Of a stretch of DNA of 30,606 bases, positions 1-5,886 are shown one piece after another. The stretch spans positions 1 through 30,606 of IMG/VR virus record IMGVR_UViG_3300048694_000032, one strand, 5' to 3'. How positions within the stretch are numbered: the stretch's first letter is position 1; every line of letters begins with the position of its first letter. A model generated the notes under the pieces. That model did no database searches. It had not been told where the DNA came from and saw only the letters and a list, made by a program, of their open reading frames with translations. Origin of the DNA: a virus. A program made the position numbers and the translations under genes.

Positions 1-92
1 TCTGATGGTCCAATCTGTACCTGAGTAGAACGTGCTCTACTGTTTTCTTTCTTATGTAAAGCCTCAACTAATAATTCTTTTGGGTCAGTCAC
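1..92 (-). CDS. Partial hypothetical protein, cut by left edge
   Basis: The first 30 codons of a minus-strand gene are visible, beginning VTDPKELLVEALHKK, and the frame stays open to the window edge. The start is a GTG at 92, preceded by AGGAG with a 5-base spacer. It overlaps the TGA of the upstream gene as GTGA, so translation is probably coupled. I do not recognise the family from this fragment. It is the last visible member of the leftward operon led by the proteasome-like gene. Confidence 0.6.
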   Translation of the reverse strand, partial: MTDPKELLVEALHKKENSRARSTQVQIGPS

Positions 93-298
93 GCCAACTC
101 CTTCTCAATAGCCTGAATAGTTGGGCACGGATAGATATGAGCACACCAGCACATAAGTTTTTCTTTAGTAGGTACCCAATCTGGTATTGAACTTGGCTCG
201 TGTAATTCCACTACAGCGCGAAGGGATTTGGTTCCCCACATTCCTTCGGCTAAACGCTCAATTTCTTTTATTCCAAAAAGCAATTCTTCGTGTGTCAC
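89..298 (-). CDS. Small Cys-containing protein, CPTIQAIEKEL family
   Basis: This 69-residue protein ends in YPCPTIQAIEKELA and carries a CWC pair about 8 residues before that Cys, so it could bind a metal. It is a paralogue of the gene at 510-761: both begin (V/M)TH(E/D)ELL, share LRAVVELH in the middle and end with the same C-terminal motif. Small proteins with this ending recur in actinophage genomes, but I know of no established function. I chose the GTG at 298, not the upstream ATG, because it has AAGGGG six bases upstream, overlaps the preceding stop as GTGA and matches the paralogue's start. Confidence 0.75.
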   Translation of the reverse strand: MTHEELLFGIKEIERLAEGMWGTKSLRAVVELHEPSSIPDWVPTKEKLMCWCAHIYPCPTIQAIEKELA

Positions 299-513
299 TT
301 TTGTCCCCTTGCAATAGCAACGCATTTTCCAATAATAAATTCTACCAATTCTGCTTCAACATAATCTTTTACTTTTAACATAGGCTTAGACATTTCTATA
401 TCTTGTGCTATCTTCTTTCTGGTTTGAAATTCAATGACTGGTCTAATGGAGTTTTCAATAAGCCAGCAAATCTGGCAGTCGTCTCCTTCGTGTGGATGTT
501 CTATATCGGTCAT
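295..513 (-). CDS. Hypothetical protein with CxxC motif
   Basis: A 72-residue protein starting MTDIEHPHEGDDCQICWLIE. The CxxC near the N-terminus, preceded by HPHEGDD, could be half of a metal site. The remainder is rich in charged and aliphatic residues with no recognised domain. The ATG overlaps the preceding stop as ATGA and the TGA overlaps the next GTG start. It lies between two paralogous Cys-containing genes and is presumably made with them. Function unknown. Confidence 0.7.
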   Translation of the reverse strand: MTDIEHPHEGDDCQICWLIENSIRPVIEFQTRKKIAQDIEMSKPMLKVKDYVEAELVEFIIGKCVAIARGQK

Positions 514-761
514 CCCAACTCCTTCTCAATAGCCTGAATAGTTGGGCAAGGATAAGGATAGGAATCTGGTGGGTTACCTATCTCACACACTGAGCAAAAT
601 TGTAATTCTTGTTTTAGATAATTTGTATATGTGTATGGCTTATGTAATTCAACAACCGCACGAAGAGCACTCATTACTGAATTAGGACTTTTGAAAAAAT
701 GTGCCCAAGGAGAATGACCTGGTGTTGCTGTTAATAACGCTAACAATTCATCGTGTGTCAT
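510..761 (-). CDS. Small Cys-containing protein, CPTIQAIEKEL family (second copy)
   Basis: An 83-residue paralogue of the gene at 89-298. It begins MTHDELLALL, contains LRAVVELHKP, then CSVC, and ends YPYPCPTIQAIEKELG. The CxxC plus the later Cys suggests a small zinc-binding or redox fold, but the ligand set is incomplete as far as I can see. The ATG at 761 was preferred over the one at 779: it has AGGAG seven bases upstream and overlaps the previous TGA as ATGA. Role unknown. The duplication within one operon suggests gene-family expansion. Confidence 0.75.
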   Translation of the reverse strand: MTHDELLALLTATPGHSPWAHFFKSPNSVMSALRAVVELHKPYTYTNYLKQELQFCSVCEIGNPPDSYPYPCPTIQAIEKELG

Positions 762-892
762 TCGCAATCTCCTGTGCAATCGTGAGTCTCAGCAAACTTC
801 TTCTGGCAGGACTCACACGTAGCGCCATTTTCTACACACCAGTTGCAGTATCTATCTTTCTCAAAGAGAACCTTCTGGTCATCGCATCCCAT
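758..892 (-). CDS. 44-residue Cys-rich microprotein, putative zinc finger
   Basis: This short frame encodes 44 residues with seven cysteines: one at position 3, then CNWC, CESC, and two near the end (DCTGDCE). The paired CxxC motifs spaced about 10 residues apart look like a compact zinc ribbon. The ATG at 892 overlaps the TAA of the upstream gene (TAATG) and the TGA overlaps the next ATG, so it fits exactly between its neighbours. It could be a small regulator or an adaptor acting on a host protein. That is inference, and no family is recognised. Confidence 0.72.
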   Translation of the reverse strand: MGCDDQKVLFEKDRYCNWCVENGATCESCQKKFAETHDCTGDCE

Positions 893-1074
893 TAGAACGC
901 CCTATCCCATCTAGTTAAAGTGATGTTGAAGAATAATAAATTGATTTGAAATACTGTTGCTATCTTCACACCAGTATCTTCTCGAAACACTTGATAGAAG
1001 TCAATACCTAAACCAAAGTTTGACAGATGATAACGGTTAATGTAAACAGTTGACTTACTAAAATCTTTTTGCAT
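892..1074 (-). CDS. Hypothetical protein (60 residues)
   Basis: A 60-residue protein starting MQKDFSKSTVYINRYH, rich in aromatic and hydrophobic residues, ending LTRWDRAF. Its alternating hydrophobic pattern suggests a small beta fold. No Cys cluster, signal peptide or membrane segment is evident. Its ATG overlaps the TAA of the proteasome-like gene and its own TAA overlaps the next ATG, so it sits inside the coupled operon. Function unknown. Confidence 0.7.
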   Translation of the reverse strand: MQKDFSKSTVYINRYHLSNFGLGIDFYQVFREDTGVKIATVFQINLLFFNITLTRWDRAF

Positions 1075-1634
1075 TAGTACACCCTTTCCTGAGTAACCAG
1101 TTGTACAGGCTCGTGCGTATTCACGTCAAGCACCGACGCAATTTCTATGGCGCGGCGTGCCAACTTCTCTGACTTACTAGGTACCCAAGGCAGTTGCCCG
1201 TAGAGAAAGCCAAGAGCAAACTGGCCACCAGTACCCAGCCCGTAAAGTCCGTGGTCAGATTGAATAAAAGATAAATCAACAGCAATATGGAAAAGGTTGC
1301 CATTGAAAGCAACCAGATAGTCGAACCCAGCGTCTTTGTCTTTTGTGGCCTCGTATGGGTCATATCCATTCTCCTTAAACGCCGTGAGTATTGACGGCAG
1401 TATCTTCTTACCCATCCATTGAATAGGGTCAGAACCTTTATATGTCGGCGGGTTCCAGTTGTAGGCAAGGATGTCACCAGGTCTAGTATCACCGACGATA
1501 CCCAGCAGGTACTTACCAACGTGTACAATCTTTGGAGTCTTGGTTGATATAGTGCGAAGATTATCTTCGGTGATTTGTGAATCAGCAGCAAGAACTATTT
1601 TATCTTCGGTCTGTATCCCCACCAATGTCGTCAT
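1074..1634 (-). CDS. Proteasome beta-subunit / HslV-like Ntn hydrolase
   Basis: This 186-residue protein begins MTTLVGIQ and resembles the catalytic subunits of 20S proteasomes and HslV. After Met removal, Thr1-Thr2-Leu-Val-Gly-Ile aligns with the active-site start of those enzymes. The stretch IVLAADSQIT puts Asp at position 17, and TPKIVHVG supplies a Lys near position 33-34, giving the Thr/Asp/Lys set. GIVGD and LGTGGQFALGFLYG match conserved loops, the latter closer to HslV. Known family members degrade unfolded peptides in rings fed by ATPases. No alpha subunit or ATPase is seen here, so it may form a homo-oligomer or use host partners. An ATG at 1652 would add six residues (MRYTSP) and bury Thr1, so the start at 1634 is preferred although no Shine-Dalgarno precedes it. 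It is the first gene of the leftward operon. An Anbu-like or other Ntn peptidase is the main alternative. Confidence 0.85.
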   Translation of the reverse strand: MTTLVGIQTEDKIVLAADSQITEDNLRTISTKTPKIVHVGKYLLGIVGDTRPGDILAYNWNPPTYKGSDPIQWMGKKILPSILTAFKENGYDPYEATKDKDAGFDYLVAFNGNLFHIAVDLSFIQSDHGLYGLGTGGQFALGFLYGQLPWVPSKSEKLARRAIEIASVLDVNTHEPVQLVTQERVY

Positions 1635-1785
1635 AGGTGAAGTGTATCTCATCGGCGTGTCTTACGTCGGGAATGACACGCTTGTAATTAAACTACGAGC
1701 GTTAGCGAGTTTCGGTAAGAGCCGCCATATATCGGCGGCGGCTCCAGTGCTCGGCGAGGCCTCGCGTTATAGGCCGAGGCAGACT
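1635..1785. promoter_or_regulatory. Divergent intergenic region with stacked inverted repeats
   Basis: This gap lies between the leftward proteasome-like operon and the rightward zinc-ribbon/HNH pair, so it should hold divergent promoters. Inverted repeats visible: CGTGTC/GACACG at 1656-1661 and 1675-1680; GAGCCGCC/GGCGGCTC at 1719-1726 and 1737-1744; the perfect 12-base palindrome GCGAGGCCTCGC at 1754-1765; and CTCGGC/GCCGAG at 1750-1755 and 1773-1778. None is followed by a T-run in either direction, so operators or structured leader RNA are more likely than terminators. TACACT on the minus strand lies 7-12 bases before the ATG at 1634 and could be a -10 box for a leaderless transcript. Confidence 0.5.
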
Positions 1786-2016
1786 GTGTTGCTCCGTCTA
1801 CTTACCCTGCTGAAAAAGCGGGACAGTCTACCACCGATAACTGCTGCTGACTTACGTTCTCTTGGTCCAATCCACGTGTGTTCTTGTGGATGCACGGTCT
1901 TTAGTATCTTTGCTCAGTTTGAAGATTATGAAATAGCCTGGTGGGCACTTGATGCTACCTGTGCTAACTGTGGAAACTTAGTTCGTATCCCCTGCCCAGT
2001 AGACAAAGATGCATAA
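1786..2016 (+). CDS. Small zinc-ribbon protein
   Basis: A 76-residue plus-strand protein. Its C-terminal half has CSCGC followed about 30 residues later by CANC and then a final Cys (RIPCPVD), a zinc-ribbon arrangement. The middle (YEIAWWALDATC) resembles small zinc-ribbon proteins common in actinophages, whose role is unknown. An ATG-initiated frame could begin at 1471, but that would run antisense through the proteasome-like gene. The GTG at 1786 has GAGG six bases upstream and gives a normal-sized product. The 3' end overlaps the HNH gene by 8 bases. A transcription-related or nucleic-acid-binding role is possible but not shown. Confidence 0.7.
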   Translation: MLLRLLTLLKKRDSLPPITAADLRSLGPIHVCSCGCTVFSIFAQFEDYEIAWWALDATCANCGNLVRIPCPVDKDA

Positions 2017-2380
2017 ACTGTCTAACATAGATACAGATAATAGAACAGCAACGTGTTTAACGTGCGGAGATGTACTCATCCGCTATCGTCAGAAGAATAA
2101 GAATACAGGCACGATTACCTGGCGCTGTGCAAATGTAGTCAACCGCCGTCAAAATGCCCGCAAATGGCCTTATAGGCTCTTTAAGAAGTCATCCTGTCAG
2201 TGGTGTGGGTTTGTCCCTAAGTACTCAGCGCAGTTAGATGTGGACCATATCGACGGAGATAGCACAAACCACAGCGAATCTAACCTACAGACCCTTTGTG
2301 CCAACTGCCACAGGCAAAAGACTATTGATAACAAAGACCATATGAAAAGCAAAAAAGGCCCCACTCAGGTTTTATCCTGA
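2009..2380 (+). CDS. HNH endonuclease
   Basis: A 123-residue HNH nuclease. An early CLTC pair and a CQWC pair are followed by LDVDHIDGDSTNH and NLQTLCANCHRQKT, the standard HNH core with zinc cysteines and the metal-binding His/Asn residues. Such proteins are either free-standing homing nucleases or, when near terminase, packaging helpers. This one is on the opposite strand and far from the terminase in this window, so homing or a DNA-nicking role is more likely. It overlaps the zinc-ribbon gene by 8 bases. Its last 10 codons carry the hairpin that ends the opposing late operon. Confidence 0.88.
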   Translation: MHKLSNIDTDNRTATCLTCGDVLIRYRQKNKNTGTITWRCANVVNRRQNARKWPYRLFKKSSCQWCGFVPKYSAQLDVDHIDGDSTNHSESNLQTLCANCHRQKTIDNKDHMKSKKGPTQVLS

Positions 2381-2388
2381 GCAGGGCC
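2351..2388 (-). terminator. Rho-independent terminator of the leftward late operon
   Basis: Arms at 2357-2369 and 2376-2388 (GGCCC..CTCAGG / CCTGAG..GGGCC, two internal mismatches) enclose a 6-base loop. Read on the minus strand the hairpin is followed by six T residues (A-run at 2351-2356), the classic intrinsic terminator form. It follows the last lysis gene (ends at 2415) and lies within the 3' coding end of the opposing HNH gene. There is no T-run on the plus strand, so termination may be mainly leftward. Confidence 0.85.
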
Positions 2389-2414
2389 GTTGGTGCCTCG
2401 CAGTTAGCGGTTAA

Positions 2415-2606
2415 CTATTTTTTAGAACCGCGTCCAAATTCTTTTGCGTTCGGGTCTAACCACTTAAGTAAAGGACCAGCAAAGCCAGCGATGGCTGCTG
2501 CTCCTAGTTTCTTCGGGTCAGTTTCTCCTGCGAGGTAGAGTGCAATAGCAGATGCTGCTGCCGCACGAAACCACGTTACGGATACCGCTTTGAACTTATC
2601 GTTCAT
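2415..2606 (-). CDS. Small membrane protein, candidate holin
   Basis: A 63-residue protein with a hydrophobic stretch at about 9-26 (WFRAAAASAIALYLAG) and a second at about 34-48 (GAAAIAGFAGPLLKWL), ending in a charged tail (KEFGRGSKK). Size, the two possible membrane helices, the basic C-terminus and position directly after the endolysin gene fit a holin, which would open the inner membrane at lysis. The ATG overlaps the endolysin stop as ATGA. The neighbour at 3046-3258 is an alternative holin, and this sequence alone does not decide which one acts. Confidence 0.65.
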   Translation of the reverse strand: MNDKFKAVSVTWFRAAAASAIALYLAGETDPKKLGAAAIAGFAGPLLKWLDPNAKEFGRGSKK

Positions 2607-3049
2607 TTGTTCTCCTTCTTCTTTGGTAAAGGTTTGGGGAATATAGGTTTCTTTACCTGTGGTACTTCACCCATCCAACCAAACCAGTTATGGTCAGAGT
2701 TGACATACTCTGGTTTGATGGATATGTGAAGATGATGGTTGTGCTTGTTTGGTCCACTGTAATTATTCTCGTGGCCATCTTGATAAATTCTTCCAGCGTG
2801 AATCAAATACTTTACCCGCAGGTCTGATTTGAGTTTATTGAAGATGTCTTTGCAATCGACACCATTGGCTGGGTCGTGAGTTAAATCAACAGCAAGACCT
2901 GAGTTATGGTCTGAGTTGGGGTTTTGCTTGATGTGAGCCTTAGATGGGAGCAGACCATCCGCAGCCTTGTTCCTCTTGGGCCAAAACGCAGTCGCTTGTT
3001 TGAGTACAGCAATCGCAGATGGCGATGCTTTCTTTGCTAGTGGAATCAT
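2603..3049 (-). CDS. Endolysin, peptidase M15-like (L,D/D,D-peptidase)
   Basis: A 148-residue protein with the M15 metallopeptidase signature. SDHNSGLAVDLTHDP gives the His (48) and Asp (55) zinc ligands of the SxHxxGxAxD motif, and HNHHLHIS gives the HxH pair (106 and 108). M15 enzymes cut peptide cross-links or stems in peptidoglycan. The C-terminus (about 125-148) is a Pro/Lys tail and may help bind the anionic cell wall. No signal peptide is seen, so release should need a holin. It lies between two small membrane protein genes and overlaps both by ATGA junctions, forming a lysis cassette. Confidence 0.88.
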   Translation of the reverse strand: MIPLAKKASPSAIAVLKQATAFWPKRNKAADGLLPSKAHIKQNPNSDHNSGLAVDLTHDPANGVDCKDIFNKLKSDLRVKYLIHAGRIYQDGHENNYSGPNKHNHHLHISIKPEYVNSDHNWFGWMGEVPQVKKPIFPKPLPKKKENK

Positions 3050-3258
3050 CTACTATGTTCCTCAATGTGTTGTTCAAACTTACCTTCTAACTTTGCAAGC
3101 AGTACTTTAATTTCAGTAATGTCATCTCGCATACTACCGCCACCATTGGGTTTCATTTCTGATAAGTAGTTCTTTATCAGCCAGCGGAAGGCTCCAGCAG
3201 CAGCAAGTACTACTGCTAAAAAGCCAGATATTGTGGTTGCCCAATCTGCGATTGACAT
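3046..3258 (-). CDS. Membrane-anchored coiled-coil protein, lysis cassette
   Basis: A 70-residue protein with one N-terminal membrane segment at about 8-28 (TTISGFLAVVLAAAGAFRWL), a Gly-rich turn, then a charged amphipathic helix from about 43 to the end (ITEIKVLLAKLEGKFEQHIE). Single-span proteins with this plan occur beside endolysins in phages as holin or antiholin-like proteins. A tail-associated role is less likely. The ATG at 3258 has AGGAGAG three bases upstream, and the stop overlaps the endolysin start as ATGA. Confidence 0.65.
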   Translation of the reverse strand: MSIADWATTISGFLAVVLAAAGAFRWLIKNYLSEMKPNGGGSMRDDITEIKVLLAKLEGKFEQHIEEHSR

Positions 3259-3266
3259 TTACTCTC

Positions 3267-5477
3267 CTATACTGAACGGATAGTGCACATCAAGATACCA
3301 CCGAATCCGCTGAAGCGTTTATCGGTAGGTGTGCGGTTGACGAAATCAAGTTCTTCGATGATGCCCAGATAGGATTCACCAGTTCGGAAGTCTTGAATAC
3401 GGATGGTATCTCCAATGTTTTCTGTGTTTTGAAGTTGTTGCATTCTTGCCCAGGCTCTACCTTCGTAGCCCACCTGTACGCCAAACTTATCCATCTCAAA
3501 GTCGTAGCACGAGAGCGGATATTGAATTAAACGCTGACGTGGTACAGAAGGCAAAGCCTTGACTTGATAACCTGTAAACAGCGGAGTCTTGGTATCATCA
3601 GAACCACGCAAAATAGTGAACTTAAATGCTAGATATTGCTGCGGAGAGTTAGGATAAGAAACAGCAAGTTCTGAGATAGTAGAATCTTCAGCGTAGGAAC
3701 CTAGCGAATAGGCTACGTTAGATGAGTCAATAGATTCTACCTGCAGCCCACCGTTGGTGGTGTCATACTTTGGTAGAACAAACTTAAAGATTTTATTCTC
3801 AAGTGTGTTGTATCGGATGTAACCTGTACGCAGGTATCCCTGATAGACCAAGCGTGTTGATGACTCAATGTAGACGTGGCCATTACTTGATGTGTAGTTT
3901 GTAGTAAAGGCTAAGGTATCTGTTCCATCAATGAAAGCGCAGGCTGTGGTATAGCGCCCAGTGATTCTATCGCCAGCAGTCTCTGGGTAGTAGTAAGTAT
4001 CCCAGGCATAAGGAAATACCAGAGAGGTAATCTGTGTACCAAGGTCAATGCGTGTGGTTCCTGGAGCGCCATCTACGTTTGTTGCACACCAGATGTACTT
4101 GTCTCTAGCGGCAAAGTCATAGACTGGTTGCTCTGATTCAAAGATAAGTGGACCATAGGCAAGTGAGCCATCATCTGCTACGGCAGCAACTCGTACACCT
4201 TTACTGGTACCAATAGCCATAAAGCCAAGGTAATAATAGATTCGATAAATCAATTCACCAGATGGCATTTCCGCAGCAGTAATAGCGCTGGTTAGAGTTG
4301 GCATAGCGCCAGCGGTTGTCAGTGTAAACTTTTGAATGTTGGACTGCGAACCAGAGTATCCAGCGCAATAGATAGCAGCGCCAGATGATGTGATAGTTGT
4401 ATAGACAAAGTCATTTACTGGATGGGTATAGACAGCAGTTGGTAGCGCTGAAGCATTGCTTGCTATTTCATAGACAGCGTTATTGATACAGGCAACAATA
4501 CGCTCTTTGGTGTATTCCATTACCGCATCAGTAACAACAACCGAGGATGTCTTCCACATTAAAGTGTCAGCATCAGCAGCAGTTGCTGTGAGTAACTTCT
4601 TATACATTGCTGTCTTGTCCACGCCAGAATCAACAATCTTGGTAATCCAATAGGCGTAGACACCATCATCACAATAGGCATAGACAGGGTTATCCACACC
4701 TGCGTTGTAATCTACAAAGTGAGTAACATCAGATGTGACAGTTCCTGTTGATGCAGTTGAGGTGACATTGGATGCAGTCTTGGCATAGGTAAAGGTAACT
4801 GTGGTAGGAACTGAAGCAACGGTATAGGTTCCATTGAATGTGGAATCAACACCAGATACGGTCACTGACATACCCACAGAGAAGCCGTGAGCGGCAGATG
4901 TAGTCAGCGTTGCTACGTTTGAGGTCAAAGCCTTATTAGTAACGGATGCCGTGATGGTTGGGTAAATTTTATCAATGTCATACCCATCAAGCATTAGGCA
5001 ACCGTTGTAGGTATTACCACTAGCAGTCCACTTGATAGAGCGCAGATACTGTCCTGGTCTACCATTAGACTTTAGTGATGAGGTAGTGACGTGTGTTGGG
5101 TCTGTGTCAAGGATAAGTGTTGCTTGCCCTTTAGTCCAGACATCAAGCCCTTTAGATTCTTTATATTGAAAGCGTAGCGATTCATCTTGGATAGGCTCAA
5201 AGTATTTAATACCTTGTCCAAAGTGGAATGATGACTGGCTTCTAAACCACCAACCAAGTAGTGACTGCTCACCTGCTTCGCGGGTAAGGTCTAACTGTTG
5301 ACGACGATACTGGGCAGTTACGCGACGATAAGGAGTGTCGTCGGAAGTATCAAGGAAGAATGGGTAGCCACTGATTGCTACATCGTAGGCTTCAGCAGTA
5401 GCGTTATATGACGTATTACCTGCAGGATTTGACAGGTTATACGGAATCGGGTCAGTGATATCTGAACCAAATGCCAT
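3267..5477 (-). CDS. Large tail protein, candidate nozzle/hub
   Basis: A 736-residue structural protein. The N-terminal ~150 residues (YNATAEAYDVAISGYPFFLD, then RRQQLDLTREAGEQSLLGWW) look like a virion-assembly region. At about 185-250 there is a Thr/Ser/Val-rich beta segment (AAHGFSVGMSVTVSGVDSTF), of a type often found as an Ig-like insert in phage proteins. The middle (about 260-550) has repeated short strands ending in patterns such as YCDDGVYAYWITK and IWCATNVDG, consistent with a beta-propeller. The C-terminus is compact and mixed. In a short-tailed phage this could be the nozzle or hub; a minor tail protein is the alternative. ATG at 5477 has GGGAG seven bases upstream. It is the last tail gene before lysis. 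Confidence 0.7.
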   Translation of the reverse strand: MAFGSDITDPIPYNLSNPAGNTSYNATAEAYDVAISGYPFFLDTSDDTPYRRVTAQYRRQQLDLTREAGEQSLLGWWFRSQSSFHFGQGIKYFEPIQDESLRFQYKESKGLDVWTKGQATLILDTDPTHVTTSSLKSNGRPGQYLRSIKWTASGNTYNGCLMLDGYDIDKIYPTITASVTNKALTSNVATLTTSAAHGFSVGMSVTVSGVDSTFNGTYTVASVPTTVTFTYAKTASNVTSTASTGTVTSDVTHFVDYNAGVDNPVYAYCDDGVYAYWITKIVDSGVDKTAMYKKLLTATAADADTLMWKTSSVVVTDAVMEYTKERIVACINNAVYEIASNASALPTAVYTHPVNDFVYTTITSSGAAIYCAGYSGSQSNIQKFTLTTAGAMPTLTSAITAAEMPSGELIYRIYYYLGFMAIGTSKGVRVAAVADDGSLAYGPLIFESEQPVYDFAARDKYIWCATNVDGAPGTTRIDLGTQITSLVFPYAWDTYYYPETAGDRITGRYTTACAFIDGTDTLAFTTNYTSSNGHVYIESSTRLVYQGYLRTGYIRYNTLENKIFKFVLPKYDTTNGGLQVESIDSSNVAYSLGSYAEDSTISELAVSYPNSPQQYLAFKFTILRGSDDTKTPLFTGYQVKALPSVPRQRLIQYPLSCYDFEMDKFGVQVGYEGRAWARMQQLQNTENIGDTIRIQDFRTGESYLGIIEELDFVNRTPTDKRFSGFGGILMCTIRSV

Positions 5478-5480
5478 CTA

Positions 5481-5549
5481 TTATCTCCCATACTTTGCCC
5501 AGATGAAACCTACTACTGCACCGCAAATGAAACTAATAACAAGAATCAT
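5481..5549 (-). CDS. 22-residue membrane microprotein
   Basis: A very short frame encoding MILVISFICGAVVGFIWAKY plus two residues: an almost pure transmembrane helix with a positive C-terminal end (K, R). Its ATG overlaps the TGA of the previous gene as ATGA, and it ends 3 bases before the start of the large tail protein, so coupled translation is plausible. Membrane-spanning phage microproteins can act in lysis or in blocking superinfection, but nothing here tells which. Small size is the main reason for doubt. Confidence 0.5.
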   Translation of the reverse strand: MILVISFICGAVVGFIWAKYGR

Positions 5550-5662
5550 ATGCTCCACCAACCATCAGACTTAGCGTTGGGGTTATCTATCTTCCACTGC
5601 TCATTAAGTTTGTTCTGGTATTCCCAGTCAACGTCGTGGCTGTGGTTTGGGTCATCACACAT
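5546..5662 (-). CDS. Hypothetical 38-residue acidic/aromatic protein
   Basis: A 38-residue peptide starting MCDDPNHSHDVDWEYQNK and ending SDGWWSI, rich in Asp, His and Trp. The His/Asp/Cys-rich N-terminus could bind metal. The ATG overlaps the TAA of the preceding gene (TAATG) and the stop overlaps the next ATG. There is no separate strong ribosome binding site, which suggests coupling. No family recognised. Confidence 0.5.
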   Translation of the reverse strand: MCDDPNHSHDVDWEYQNKLNEQWKIDNPNAKSDGWWSI

Positions 5663-5877
5663 TAGGCGAGAAGTAACTTAGCCTCGTCCTCGGTGATACC
5701 TAATTTAGCAAGAAGTTCTGCTTTAGCAGCAGCCTTTGCTGTAGCCTCTGCTTCTGCTGCTGCTTTTTCTTCGGCAGCCCTTGCTGCGTCTGCTTCCATT
5801 TGTGCGATTTCTTCTGCAGTAAGTTCTACCTCAGTAGAAATGCCTGTTGAGCAGTCCACGATTATTTTTGTTGGCAT
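5662..5877 (-). CDS. Small Ala/Glu-rich coiled-coil protein
   Basis: A 71-residue protein. A short N-terminal strand (MPTKIIVDCSTGISTEVELT) is followed by a long Ala/Glu/Lys helix (about 21-56) and a C-terminal LGITEDEAKLLLA helix. Similar short proteins with a strand plus Ala/Glu coiled coil are common beside phage tail fibre genes, where they may help fibre assembly. That link is by position only. ATG at 5877 has GGAG five bases upstream. Confidence 0.65.
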   Translation of the reverse strand: MPTKIIVDCSTGISTEVELTAEEIAQMEADAARAAEEKAAAEAEATAKAAAKAELLAKLGITEDEAKLLLA

Positions 5878-5886
5878 TATTTCTCC

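Noticed and set aside
1145-1591. 148-codon minus-strand frame overlapping the proteasome-like gene
   Set aside because: It is an alternate-frame shadow of a gene with clear catalytic motifs; its product has no domain-like features.
1471-1785. Upstream extension of the zinc-ribbon frame to an ATG at 1471
   Set aside because: It would run antisense through the first part of the proteasome-like gene and through GC-rich hairpins; the encoded stretch has no family-like sequence, and GTG 1786 has a good ribosome binding site.
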